Source of the DNA: Pyronema omphalodes
Lineage: Eukaryota; Ascomycota; Pezizomycetes; Pezizales; Pyronemataceae
Reading direction: 5' to 3'
NCBI GenBank assembly: GCA_024516155.1
Contig: JAJJXM010000012.1
Location: 1-64,000, forward strand
Length of the DNA stretch: 64,000 nucleotides
Numbering within the stretch: position 1 is the stretch's first letter; each line of letters opens with the position of its first letter. The notes beneath the pieces were generated by a model. It made no database searches and was not told the origin of the DNA. It saw nothing but the letters and a program-made list of their open reading frames with translations. Both the position numbers and the translations under genes were made by a program. Shown one piece after another: positions 9,160 through 20,310 of the stretch.

Positions 9160-11109
9160 GCCGCTGATGAGTTGTATCTATTCCTCAGTGGCCATGGTAG
9201 TGTCGGCGATGGGGTTAACTTGCGCGGGGATGTCGTCTTGGGTGGTATCGGAGTGAGTTCTGTGCCATGCCTCCCGTATTGTTTCTACCTTGATGGGGCA
9301 GCGGGCATCATAGGCGGCATGCTGGGTGTCCGGGAGGCCCGCGGAGGCGGAGTTGGTGCCTTTGTTGACTGTCTGAATGCACTTGCATCCTTTGACTGTA
9401 GGGCAGGCAGTGCACGGGTGATATTCAGTTGGGTGTGTTGCTGCGCATATGACACAGACAGGGCCGTCGTTGGATGTGCAGGTGGCGTGGTAGTGCACAA
9501 ACTGTTGACATCTGCGGCACTGATCAATCGAGGGGTCTGAAAGGAACTCTGTTACCTTGCAGGGTTCGAAAAGGACAACTACTTCCGTGCGTTCAAGAGT
9601 ATTGTAGTCGTCGCCGGAGCGGAGAGCGATCATCACGCTGGACGCTGACTTACGAACCCTTTAATCAGGGTGCGACATGTATCTCGGCAGCTGCGTGAGC
9701 TGGACATTGTGGATGCATTCTATTTCACTCTTCAGGCTAGTCATGCCTGCTTCAGTGTCGGGGTACTAATCTATTGGGATGCCTTGAACGGCCGGCTTGT
9801 GTCATTGTTCGTTGAGGCGGGGGGGGGAGCAGCGAGGGGTGGATTGTCCGAGCAGCTTCGAGGATCAGGGGCAAGTGTGGGGTCAGGTCCTCAGGTGAAG
9901 TCTGCGGGGATGGGGTGAGCATGAGTCTTCCTTGGATGTTTCTTTTAACCGTCATGATGGAGACACTGTCTGGGACCTTTGCTTCACGGAGAGCAGCGTT
10001 GACAGATATGCCTATAGCTGCCTTTGCGCTGTCGGGGAGGGAGCAGGGGTCCAGACAAGGGCGGACGATGTCTTCAGAGCTGGAGGAGGTTTTCTTGTGG
10101 GGTTTGAGGGGTTTGGGAGCGTGTTCTGCGGGTGTTGGGGCGGCACCGGGAAATACTTTTGTCAGTGCAGGTACTTGTTCTTGCCAGGGGGTGGAGGGGT
10201 TGGGGCTGGGGCGGGGGGCGTGTACCGGCAGGGGACTCTTGTGTTTCTTGAGCCCACGTTCAACTTCAAGGCAGCGTTGTTTCTGGTAAGCAATATCTAT
10301 GGGGAGGGTGCTGCGGGGGGGGGGGGGGGGGGGGTAAGGCGTGGATGGATAGGAGTTCAAGGGAGTTGGGAGGGGTAGGTAGATTGGGGACAGTGGAGTC
10401 AGCGGGCCCGGGGGAATCGACGGGGGGGAGAAGGGTCGAAATGTCTTCGTTGCGGAGCAGAGCGGGGGCAGAATGGCATCGTAGGCCGTGGATGGCTCGG
10501 AGAAGTGTTCGGTCCTTGTCGATGGTTCGGAATACCTTATTGATCCTGTCTTTTGTGGCTTTGTCGTCATGTCAGAACATGTCCGTGGCGGTGGTGAGGT
10601 TGTCGGATAGTTGGTCGATGGAGATGGCGGGATTTCCGGTGAAAGGGGGGGTAGAGAGGGTGTCATCGGTATCCCGGCGGAGGCGTTGGACTCCAGCTGG
10701 AACCGGGGTTGGGTTGGCGGCGATGTGGGTAATGGTGTGGGCGGAGGAGGTGGCTGGGCATTTTTTGTTTTTGCCGACGGTTTGCTGGACGGTGTATTGG
10801 GGGTCATTCATGATGATAGGGTCGGGGGTGCAGGTGGCTTCAGGTAGGGTTTTCTTGTTTTGGTCGGTGTTGGGGACTGCAGTGCTGGAGGTACGGGAAG
10901 GTGGCGTGGGGGAGCTTTCGCTGGAAGACACGTCGTCGTCGCTAAAGTCCTTGGCTGACGTCAGAGCACCTGTCTACGTGCATCTGGGCGTCGGACGAGT
11001 CGGACTCATGCGGCTCCGTGTTAGCGTGTTTTCCCCTCGCGGGCGCCCGGAGGGGTTTTTTCTCAAGGAGAGGGGGGGGTTTCTCAACCCTGGAGGCGTG
11101 TCGAGGCAT
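9160..11109 (-). pseudogene. Tad-like LINE ORF1 (gag-like) with C-terminal CCHC cluster
   Basis: A Met-start candidate at 11109 on the minus strand leads through proline-rich, basic, low-complexity frames (10931-9752). The C-terminal part (9636-9178) has repeated Cys/His pairs, CRRC...H...C, CVIC...H...CTAC and CKC, typical of LINE ORF1 nucleic-acid-binding domains. The ORF1 end lies about 30 bases upstream of the ORF2 open frame, the usual two-ORF LINE order. The proline codons produce a poly-G tract on the plus strand at 10316-10333. At least two frame changes and stops are visible. Confidence 0.75.
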
Positions 11110-11469
11110 CGGATTTTCGGAAATGATTTGTTATGCGGGAGCGCCGAAGATTCCGAGAAGAAAATGATGAACTCTGGTCATCGTGGGGTGAGGTGTTGAT
11201 GACCAGTTCGCGGCACTTCTCTCAGGGGCCCAAAAATCTCTTTTTCAATGCACACTCAACGAGAAAGAGAGGTCCTGGTCTGGAAAAGCTGCGAATAGGT
11301 AAATTGAGGCTGCCGAACAATAATCCGCGATAAAATCTTGCTGTTTCCGTATGCTTGTTGAAAAGGCAGGGGGGGGTCGCTCTTTGCTGGGTGGTGTTTG
11401 TGTGCGTTAGCATCAACAGTGGAATCGTGAAGAAGACTCGAATACTGAATCCCCGGGTTCAATATTCGT
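11110..11469. other. Probable LINE 5' flank, no recognisable gene
   Basis: This stretch lies between the LINE ORF1 start and the pogo-like relic. Short open frames on both strands match nothing I recognise. It may hold the LINE 5' untranslated region and the 3' end of the pogo-like element, but I see no clear terminal repeat. Confidence 0.4.
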
Positions 11470-12815
11470 GGCGGCTCAAAGACCTTCACAGTACTTTTCA
11501 ACAACAATTGAAAATTGTTGTATTTTTAACACCAGAAGTCCATGCAGCGCTACCCCATTGGATGGCTTGGGGAATTGTAGCCGGGGGGACAGGGTCATCA
11601 CTGGTATCAAGATGCTGTATTTGCCAGTCCAGAAAGCGATTCCGTAGATGTGCTTTCCATGTCCGGATAATTGCCTGGTCATCTGGCTGATAATGGGATG
11701 TGGTATTCTCAGAGAGCCCGAGAACATACGAAATTGACATGGCAGCATCACCACCCAGCTATTGTGCAGCGGCCCTATGGGCCGAAATGTTATGCAGCAA
11801 CAACGCTATTTTACGGCGTTCCTTGGACATGCGGCAGTTGATCTGGTTGAGTAATTGCACCACAATATCCGTCCGCATCCAGGCTAATCTTATTTGCCCG
11901 GTACACACACCCAAGGCATTCAACACGGAAATTCTTGAAGCAGCGTGGTTTGGCTGCTGCACCAATTAACCACAGTGGGTGCCGCTGTGGACTATCCCGA
12001 TTAGCGGTCACAAGAACAGAGAGCCCAGACTTATCTTGTTTTCGGCCGGGGATGCGCTCAGTTGTAAGTGTACGGTCTGGCTGCATCCGGAAAAATAAGC
12101 TTGTCTCGTCTGCATTGAATATATCATGGAGATCATATTGTCACAGCACAAACCTTATTTCTTGCATGTTTTCCTCGGCCTCAGCGATGGAAGCACTACT
12201 GGCTTCACCATGCCGAACATACTGCTGTACATGGAAGTGTTTCTTCCATGCTTCCAGCCAACCGTTGGAACATTTCGGCATGTCCACACTGCGGTACAAT
12301 TGTGGGAACCAATCCCATGCCTTTGCACATAAAAAAAGACCGGTTATGGTGGTTGTGCCAACCACGGCCTTCATCCAGACAAAGAGGGCATCGTGTGAAC
12401 GGGGATACTGAGTAGGATGGTTTGCTGGCGAATACTGGGCTCGGTAGATAGGTAGCGGGTTGAATTGCGCAAGGCATGCAAGATGGTGGACTGCCTGATC
12501 CTCTGAACTCTTTTGGATTAGACAACTGAAAATATGAATCACAAGCAATTCTGAGACAGGATGAGATACCTTCTCCGGGTCTTTGGATTCTCACCGACTG
12601 CTGATCTCGCGCCATTGCGCTTTCTGCCCATGTTGCTGCTCCCACTCCTTTGCAAATCGACAAATCTGTCTCTCCGCGGTCTCTCTCCATGTTTGTCGGG
12701 TTTGTTTTGTGCTCATCTTTGACAAACTTTGATGAATGGGTGCATGGTGGAGGATGCAAAGTGTTCCAACAGAACTTGCACCGCACTATTTTCCCGCACT
12801 TTTTCACGATGCAGA
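11470..12815 (-). pseudogene. pogo/Fot1-like DDE transposase relic A (CENP-B type)
   Basis: On the minus strand the pieces follow the pogo/Tigger order. There is a Cys-rich N-terminus (12815-12700), a CENP-B-like HTH segment with SNGWLEAWKKHFHV and RHGEASS (about 12290-12180), IFNADETSLFFRMQPDRTL (about 12120-12060) with the first catalytic Asp kept, then RKQDK...AAAKPRCFKNF. Next is the second box reading LLLHNISAH, where the usual Asp is His, and a C-terminal part ending near a NTTIFNC motif. The segments sit in different frames with stops, so the element is dead. Its right end is cut by the LTR of gypsy copy 2 at 12816. Confidence 0.8.
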
Positions 12816-13369
12816 TGTCAAGGAGCCTGGACGGAGGTTCGAGGGACACGCTTGTACACTACCGGAGGATCTGGGCTAGGCAAGGCTCCGGGAGCTGAAA
12901 CGGAGACACAAGGACCGAAGTACGCGACGAACGGTTGGAATACGAAACAAGGACAAGGACAAGGACAAGAGTGACGTAGCTCTTGAGAAGAGAAGAGATT
13001 GTGATTTCCTATAAAGGGACAGGAAGAAGCACAAGACGTTCGATGGAGAACTACAACGACGGGGAGGCAATCCTCCATTTGTACAGAAAGCTGCCAGCAC
13101 TGTTGCTGGGCCGTCAACCAACATCGCGACATGTTTTGACTTCCGTTCTCCATCATCCAACCTGCGATGCCACAGCTTCTACAGCTCGTGTTACGTCATC
13201 CATCATCAATGGATCATCAAGTTCAACACACACGGCACCGCACACAACAGCAACAACACAACGGCAACAACAACACATGACAACAACAACACAATGCCAA
13301 CATCAACACAATGGCGACGCAACAACACAACGACACAACACTTCGGCTTGTCAGCCGTATGCCGTCACA
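12816..13369 (-). repeat. LTR of gypsy copy 2 (554 bp, inverted)
   Basis: On the minus strand it starts TGTGACGGC and ends TTGACA (plus-strand TGTCAAGGAG at 12816), matching the start and end of the 4885-5416 LTR. Shared interior landmarks include the CCATCATC/GATGATGG block, the CAA-rich low-complexity tract and the repeated ACAAGG units at 12949-12968. Confidence 0.85.
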
Positions 13370-13384
13370 GTACCCCCCCCCCCT

Positions 13385-13702
13385 TTAGGCTCGAGTTCCT
13401 ACGAGAGGGGAAGGCTTGTCTCGGTACAGCTGATGAAAGCGTTCGGCGGCCTCGGTTTCTGATAGGTTCGTTTCCGGTTCCCAGCAGGGGAAATCGTGGC
13501 CTGTCCACTCGACGCAGTACTGTAGCTTTCCTCCAGACCAACGACTGTCCAAGATCTCGTCGACGAACCATTCTTCTTCACCGTCTACCACTATGGGTAA
13601 GGGCCGAGGGATTATCTGTCCAGGAAGGGGGTCCGAAGGAGCCGGGTTCAGTAGTGATACTAGGAAGGTCCTATGGTGTTTCATCAAGTCCAGGATATCC
13701 AA
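13385..13702 (-). pseudogene. Chromodomain fragment of gypsy copy 2 integrase
   Basis: This 105-codon open frame is closely similar to the C-terminus of gypsy copy 1. It shares MKHHRTFLVSLLNPAPSDP, the WFVDEILDSRW...VEWTGH...WEPETNLSETEA chromodomain and the same C-terminal residues (PSPLVGTRA). Here the chromodomain is in frame with the preceding integrase tail, so copy 2 shows the unbroken arrangement for this segment. The upstream pol is missing. Confidence 0.85.
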
Positions 13703-13795
13703 CCCGTAGGCGTGGGATCCAATGCGACGGACAACAGTAAGGGGCCCTAGGTGTTTATTTTCCAGTTTCTTCTATGGGCCGTGGGTTCTTAGGTT

Positions 13796-15422
13796 GGGGT
13801 ATCTTCATGTACTGAACAATTGATCGTCATATCTGTCTCTCATTGAATTCCAGTGTTACCCCTGATCTCATCCTCCAGCCAAGTATCTCGAGCGCGCCCC
13901 GGGATCATAGCAATCAACATTTGTGCCTTACATCCATTATGGCAAACCTTGTAGGCAATTGACCGTTTCTCGAACAGGAAGTACTGATACTCCTGGTCTA
14001 TGAATGGAAGCGCACACGCTGTTTTGCTCACTGCAAGAGTTTCTGCTCCTCTAAACCGCGGGTTCTAGGGTAAAGGGATGGCCGTGTAACTCCGAAATCT
14101 CCAAAAGAAAAGAGAGCAGCAATGATTCCAAGAAGGGCAATGATTACTCCTCAAGGGGATTACTGTAACGGAGGACAGAGGTGATAATGGTCATGAGTTC
14201 AAACTCTCCTGTGTATCTCAGGGAGTGTTTCGACAGTATCGGTTTGGTTTTGTGGTCGTTTCTTGTAGAGGGACGACCGGAGGTATTTGATTGATTCGAG
14301 GGAAGGTATGGATTTGATGTCGTCGGGAATTGACACAATAGAAGACAATAACCCATCGTGGGATGTTTTGTTGTATTCCGGACACTGGTAGTTGTGTTGC
14401 TGGATTGTGGTCTCCTCGAGTGGGGGCTTTTGGCACTCTTATATATGTCTTATCTTGAGATCCCCACATATATCCCCTGCAAGCACCATGCGGTCGGCGG
14501 AAGTGAAGCACCTATAACATCGGTTGGCTACACGTAAGCGTGACGTTTTGACCATACAAAATGCAAGTTGTTGTGAAAAAACGCCAATATCACGAGTATA
14601 CTTTGCGACTTCCTCTGGGCGGTTTTACAGATGATGCCGTAGTTGTTCGCTAGTGCCTAGACCCGTTCCTCTCGGTGTGTCCAGTTATGTCATTCATAAT
14701 AATAGGGCATTGGAATGCATTTCGAAGAATGTGCATTGCAGGACCGGCTCATGCACTCCTGCAACTAATGTTGGACTTGAATACCCGGTTGCCGATTTCG
14801 TCACATCCGGTGAAGTGGTTTGTATGATCCCATGATGTCGTCATCGTAGGCAATAGCCTGCGGGTCTTTCAGGGGTCCCCAATAGGGGGTGGTCCGATGT
14901 CCCGTTCATCACAGGGTCTTCTCGTCATATCGGCAGTTCCAAAGTGTGTTCGCAAAGATAAGGTTTCCCGTGATAACTGCCCGAGGGGGCAGTCAACTCC
15001 TTATCTCCTTTGGCCGACTGGATTCCGCTGTCGTATGATGTAGGGTAGCCTATGCTGTTCCCTCTGTCGGTCCGTCGGTTATAGCAAATCGTTCTGTAGT
15101 GCGGCATTGTTCAGATATATCCTTTGAAGCAAGGCAATCCAATCTTGCGGAATATTGTCGCTCGTGGATAAACCCACCACAGGGTTATTTGCATCGTTTC
15201 TGATGGATGGTGGAGATAATCACAAGCCGAATCCAGTCCGAAACGCCGGTTCCACCAGCACCATTGCCTTCTCATCAGCGCAGCCTACTGCACAATACAG
15301 TAGAATCTGTCTATGAGAGTAAGGTCCGGGAAGGGAAAATATACAGGTATCAGGAGGGGAGAGTTGTGAGGGAAGAGCTTGGGGTCAGTATGTGGAGCGA
15401 GTGATTGCATCAGACTGGTCAA
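13796..15422. other. Gene-free stretch between transposon relics
   Basis: Only short open frames (at most about 97 codons, for example 14218-14511 minus) are present, and none resembles a known family. Composition and the flanks suggest decayed repeat sequence. I see no terminal repeats or RNA gene here. Confidence 0.5.
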
Positions 15423-15494
15423 GGGCCGGGTGTAGTTTTTGGATTTTTGTACAATAAAGTACAAAAATGAAGTACAATGTTCATAGACAGGCCC
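15423..15494. mobile_element. Possible 72-bp MITE-like inverted repeat
   Basis: The stretch begins GGGCCGGGTGTAG and ends CATAGACAGGCCC, giving imperfect terminal inverted repeats. Its centre is a perfect palindrome, TTTTTGTAC (15444-15452) and GTACAAAAA (15459-15467), around a 6-base loop. The GGCCTGT-type end resembles the ends of the Harbinger element at 20543-23699, so it could be a non-autonomous relative. No clear 3-bp duplication flanks it. Confidence 0.4.
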
Positions 15495-15699
15495 AAGCCA
15501 TCATCGTGGAGTAGGCTTCTAATCGGGTCTGCTGCAGCGTGTTTGCTACGGACAACCGTCCCTACTGTGCATTAACCTGTATTACCCGGATGAAATGGCT
15601 AATGTTTGGATCACGGGGTAGGCCATATCACATCGCGCATCCCAAGGGAAAGTTTCCCCAATGCGGCAATAGCTTTGTTAAGCGAGACTACCGGGGGTA

Positions 15700-16516
15700 G
15701 CTCTAGTCGCTCAGGTACTTCAAAAGGACTCTGTTGGCCGACTGCTTCCTCATATGTAGCAGTAACATGTTCCTGGCCACATCAATAATACTCTGATGAC
15801 CAATTTCATTCGGAACAACATCATAAATCTCATTGTCCTCGAGTGAGTCTTTGATTTGCTGCTCACCTGGACTCAAGGAATTCGCAATGGCCATGACATT
15901 CGTAGCCGTGCAGTTGTGCTCTCGAACGGTATTTTATGACAGACTAACCTGCCACTGGATTGCAGCCAGTTCCTCCGGCTCTTCAACCAGCCCTCCGGGC
16001 TCAAGTTCCTCTTCTACTATATCTTCCACATCAAGAATGCCTGACGATAGAATGTCATCAGCCACCCGCTGTGTTAGATCGCAGACCTTCACAGTCCTTG
16101 GCATGAAGCAGTTGAACATTGTTGTGTCTTTGATTCCGTTCTCCCAAGCACAAATTGCCCACTCAATAGCTTGCAAAACAGTTCTCTGAGGCAGTGGTTC
16201 ATCAGGGCCAAATGTATCAACCTGATGAACTTGCCAGGCATGAACGCATTCCGCAGATGTGCTTTCCATGTACCAATAATACCCGGATATCAGGTTGGTA
16301 ATGTGAGGTTGTATTTTCTGGGAGCCAAACAACTGGGACAGTTGACAACCCGGTACACCCCTAAACTGTTGGACTGCAGCTATGCCAGCAGAAAGATTGC
16401 CCATTAAGAAAGCAATGTGATGATTTCGACGCACCATGTGGCTATTCATGTCTTGCTGATATACTATCATGATGTCTGTCCGCATCCATGCTTTTTTGTT
16501 GGCCCGATGAAAACAT
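15700..16516 (-). pseudogene. pogo/Fot1-like transposase relic B, C-terminal half
   Basis: An open frame (16485-15934) carries the C-terminal half of a DDE_1-type transposase: MRTDI, a degenerate second catalytic box (FLMGNLSAG, where LLDNxSAH is usual), IQPHITNLISGYY, the LQAIEWAICAWENGIKDTTMFNC stretch, and an acidic tail. A further frame continues to 15703 (EQQIKDSLEDNEIYDVV). It is 5'-truncated at 16516 by the A-tailed insertion. Its missing N-terminal half lies at 18378-19180, on the other side of that insertion. Confidence 0.82.
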
Positions 16517-18377
16517 TTTTTTTCTTTTTTTTTTTGGATTCATAAACACACCCAACCATAACGTTATGGCGGAAGCTACCTAATGAATTTACATTGTTAA
16601 CTATTAGGTGTGACCTCAATAGTCACTGGGAATGCCCTGGCGCGGTCTATCGTGCTTGGGGTTGTAGCCCCCCCTTCTCGGCTATTCGTACCCCATTTCT
16701 GTCCTTCTTGTCTATGTGTCCTTGAGCCCTGTATGCTCCTCCAACACATCGACAGGATTTTGAATGACCTCCACCCTTCCCCGTCTACATCCCCCTTTCT
16801 TTTTGTTTTTTTTTCTTTCGTTTTTAATTTAACAGCCCGCGGGCTACCTACGCCCCCTCTCGCCTCCCTTCTCTCAACGCCTCCGCTGATGCTTCCTGAT
16901 ACTTTGCCCATCGAGACCCCCGGGCCCACCCGGCCCCTCTCCTCCTCGACTGTCTCCCACTCTCCTTCCTTCCAGGTCAGCCTTCTTGCTGCCCTGCCAT
17001 GCCTCTCTCCCCTTCTTGTCGGTGGTCTTGTGAGTCCAAGATTGCCACTCCCCAGCACAATTTGGACGTTGATGCCGCCGCTCTTGACGACTTCTGACCA
17101 AGTCTTCTTTGCAGAAGGGGTGGTTGGACTGGGTTGATGGGTAATCTTTTCCCGTCCACTGTTCTTTGCTGTAGGGGTCTTGCTGGATAATGCTGATGTA
17201 GGTGTGGCCTCCTTCGCTTCCTCATTCTTCTTCCGGCTGGCGTTTGGCTCCACAGTCATCCATCCGTGATTCCCAGCTGGTGCAGCGCATGAGGCATCAG
17301 GTAAATGTGTGTCATGAATAGCAGCGCTGACTGGGAGAGGGTGCGGTGTCGATTCGGTTGCAGAAAGGGCAAGGGACGTGGTGAGGACCTGAACCTGTTG
17401 GCGTCAATCTTGTCCTGGGCGGCAGTTGTCGCATGTTTCGAGTGCATCAGGCTTTGCTCAGGTGATGCAGCTGTGGGTTTGTGGTTTGCCGGTTGTCAGT
17501 TTGCCGGTGAGGTTGGTTCAGTGTTCTGGACGCTTCCCCTTCCGTTCGACTCGCCAGGAGGGTTGCGAACGGTGTTCAGCACATCCTAGATGTCGTCCTG
17601 GACAACTGACAGTTGAATAGTCATTCCTTACAGCACGGCAGAAGAGGTCATGGTGTTTGGTGAAGGGAGCGCCCAATTGACATACTTATCACTGATTTCC
17701 TTTGTGAGGGCATGGACAGCAGCCGTTAGATCTGCTGCTTCTGCCTTTGTGAAGGCATGTGCGGCCGGAAGCGCAATGTTCTCGCCCATTAGGCGGTCCA
17801 ATTTCCGCATGACAATATCAAACTTCAGATGCAACTCATTATTTTGCACCCGTAGGGTCTGCTGTATCATGTCCTAGGTGTAATAGAGGTACTCGTAGTG
17901 GTCATTTGTGTCTTTGTCAGTCTGGTTAAACTCCAGGAAGCTCGCGATCGTTGCTGGCTGCTTCTGTGGTACAGAAGAGGGAGCTGGTGATCCTGCCAAG
18001 ATCACTGTATTGAGGGCCTTCCCAGCGCTGTAACCATCGACATCATCAATTCTTCCATCTCTTGCAGTGAGAGTAATGGTGGTTCCATCTTGAGCAAGGT
18101 TGGCTAGAGAGTTGTATGCGTTGCTGGATCGTTTCGATCGTCGGTGTTGATCTGTGAATGTTCAGGCCATATTTCGCCAGGCGGGGTAAGCCGAAACACC
18201 TGATAAACCCTGATTCGGAGACAAAGGTCAACGAAATGAAGGTAGAATTCTCTGAAAATTCAGAGAACAACGTAAATGAGTGGTGCGAATACAGATCGGC
18301 TGCCAAAATCGACGGTTTAAGTGCTGCTTGTTGAGATCACAGGGGGGGGGTTGCCGTTCTTACACCATCTTCGTCTT
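16517..18377 (-). mobile_element. A-tailed non-LTR insertion with ORF1-like coding only, 11-bp target duplication
   Basis: The exact 11-mer GATGAAAACAT occurs at 16506-16516 and at 18378-18388. Directly inside the left copy is a T-rich tract (16517-16535), which is a poly(A) tail on the minus strand. Joining the flanks rejoins two halves of one pogo-like transposase. This is the signature of target-primed reverse transcription. On the minus strand the 1861-bp insert shows a coiled-coil-like segment (17870-17628) and a basic Ser/Thr/Pro-rich frame with KTWSEVVKSGG (17259-16597), reminiscent of LINE ORF1. I find no endonuclease or reverse transcriptase. Frames are broken in places. Confidence 0.78.
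16597..17870 (-). pseudogene. ORF1-like reading frames of the A-tailed insertion
   Basis: Minus-strand frame 17870-17628 (80 codons) contains heptad-like spacing around LHLKFDIVMRKLDRLMGENIAL and an Ala-rich helix. Frame 17259-16597 (220 codons) is Lys/Ser/Thr/Pro-rich with KTWSEVVKSGG, a phrase typical of the start of fungal Tad-type ORF1 and gag-like proteins. The frames are separated by stops. An upstream open stretch near 18030-17890 (AGKALNTVILAGSPAPSS) may be the protein start. No zinc knuckles are visible, and assignment to ORF1 is by general character only. Confidence 0.45.
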
Positions 18378-19180
18378 GATGAAAACATCCCAAATTCTCT
18401 GTTCAGAAATTTTGAGAGCAACGACCTTCGGCCGTTGAGCCAATGCTCCACCTAGGATACCCCTTGAAACCAGCTCCATTTGCAGTAAACATATTTTGTC
18501 CTTTTTCTTTCCTGCGACATGCTCAGTTGCAAGGCTGCAGTCCAGCTGCATCCGGTAATAGAACCTGGTCTCATAGGCATTGAAAATGTCCCGCCGCTCA
18601 TAGTATGAGATAATGCGGTGTACCTCCTACATTGGCCTTTCAGCTACAGCGATTGGAGCACTGCGGGCTTCTCAATACTGGTGGTATCCCTCGGCATCAC
18701 ATTGCAGTTTGAAACCATCCAGCCACCCCTTCAAAATGTTCAGCATCTGTTCGCCGGAATACAGTTGTGGAAACAGGGATTTTGCTCCCGTTATGCAAAA
18801 TGGGACATGTGATTGTAGTGTACCGTTCCACTGACTTCACTGAACGAACGGGGTCTCCTGGAGTCGTGGATATTGTACGGCGGGGAAATGATGGCAGCTC
18901 AAGAGACAGGAGGTGGGATAAATTGACCCGTCCTTGGAGATCTCAGCGATAGTTGATTGGCCAATAGTCTGCATACCACAATGCCCTTGATTACTCCTTT
19001 GCACCAGCATCAAGTTACTTTCCAGGATGGTTTGACACCCACCAAATTTTGACCTCCCTCCACACAGGTCTCTTCCCATGCTTCTCATTGCAGTCCGCTG
19101 CAAACTCACACAGAAGTTTGTTCTCACTTGCACTCCATTCTTGGCGCGCGCTTCTTACCTTCATAATGATGAACCGGTGA
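18378..19180 (-). pseudogene. pogo/Fot1-like transposase relic B, N-terminal half
   Basis: On the minus strand it starts near 19175 with a segment containing NEKHGKRPVWREV. It continues through a CENP-B-like HTH piece (ILKGWLDGFKLQCDAEGYHQY in a frame near 18740-18650) and IFNAYETRFYYRMQLDCSLATEHVAGKKKDK (about 18590-18480, where the first catalytic Asp is replaced, NAY for NAD), and ends at the insertion after RIWDVF. The order and motifs parallel relic A. Together with 15700-16516 it forms one element. Several stops and frame changes are present. Confidence 0.75.
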
Positions 19181-19299
19181 GGATTAGGATGAGGGGAGAG
19201 AATTCTTTCCAGCAGGACATAGTGGATGAAAGCATTTTCATGGTGCTATATGGCTATGTACCTAGCCACATCTGTAGCTTCACCTTTATATCATAACAC

Positions 19300-20310
19300 C
19301 CTGCAAAGGTTTTGGGAAACCTGACCAGTACTCATATAGCCCAAAATACCTGTTTTGCCGATACAAAACTAACTGGACCGTGGACATGTTGCGGTTTCGG
19401 AAGTTACATGTGTAGGGAGAACTGTTATAGACAATTTCCACTGTAGCCCTGTGTTGCGATCAAGAGATCATGATCCGTTTCGATCTGTATAACCCGGCAA
19501 ATCAGATTTACATGGCTATCACTGTTTGCATACCAGAAAGTTCACAGTGTTTAATTCTGACGTCACTCAACCAACATTGAGGTTAGAAGCTGTCCCTTAC
19601 CCTCCACTTACTTGTTCATTTCCAGGACTGCGCGCTCAGAGCTGGTATCCATAAACCCAGTGTCCCCTCTCTTACTCAGGCTGACCTCATCCAGCAACAC
19701 TTCAACAAGTGACAAAACCTTCTCCTCCAACCGATCGACTTGTGTGTTGTTCAATTCCCTGCGCATTGGGTACCCAGTTGTGGGAATCCATAAGCTGACT
19801 TCTCTGGGTTGTAATCAGTCACATGGCGGTAGCTCTATGCACTGGATCTAGCAGGTGTGGGCGGTTGACTGTAAAGAAAAGCCATGAGGATGAAAGTCTG
19901 TATTAGCATGATTAGTTGAACTATTTGGACATCAAGAACCCAAGACTTCGGAAAATCACGCAATGTACTCTTTGAGATTGAAGTGTGGCTTCTGGGAAGC
20001 AGGTTGTGGCGCATGGTGAAAAGATTGTTGGCAGGAACCAAACAGTCAATGATCTGAAAAAAGCTGAAGGTGGAGGCTTGGCAGTGACAAGAAACTCTGG
20101 TTCGAGTTGGAACAATGTTTTGAGTTGAACCACAGCCCGCCTATAACACAGAACAAAGGCAAGAAAACTTTTCAGAGAACCATTCCAGTACTCTTATAGC
20201 TCAAAATACCAGAATTTCCCAGACAAAATGGTTGGGACCGTGGAAAATGTCCGGTTTGCAGAAGTTACCAGTCTAGGGAGAACCGTTTTAGGGAAGTCAC
20301 ACTGAAGGAT
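19300..20310. repeat. Diverged direct-repeat pair flanking about 700 bp (possible LTR-like or TRIM element)
   Basis: The segments 19305-19450 and 20160-20300 align in the same orientation. Shared blocks include CAGTACTC(A/T)TATAG(C)CCAAAATACC-type, GGACCGTGGA(C/A)A, CGGTTT(C/G), GAAGTTAC and TAGGGAGAAC(T/C)GTT. The interior (19451-20159) has only short frames without recognisable domains. The arrangement could be the two LTRs of a small non-coding element or a segmental duplication. Terminal TG...CA and a target duplication are not evident. Confidence 0.5.

Larger units (their letters stand above)
12816..13795 (-). mobile_element. Inverted 3' fragment of a second gypsy chromovirus (copy 2)
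   Basis: The minus strand from 13795 to 13370 corresponds to the 3' coding end of gypsy copy 1 (positions about 4460-4873), and 13369-12816 corresponds to its LTR. Similarity stops near 13795, so the copy lacks everything upstream of the integrase tail. It lies directly against pogo relic A, which suggests insertion into that element followed by deletion of the 5' part. The two LTRs differ at many positions and in length (554 versus 532 bp), so they are not from one insertion. Confidence 0.88.
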
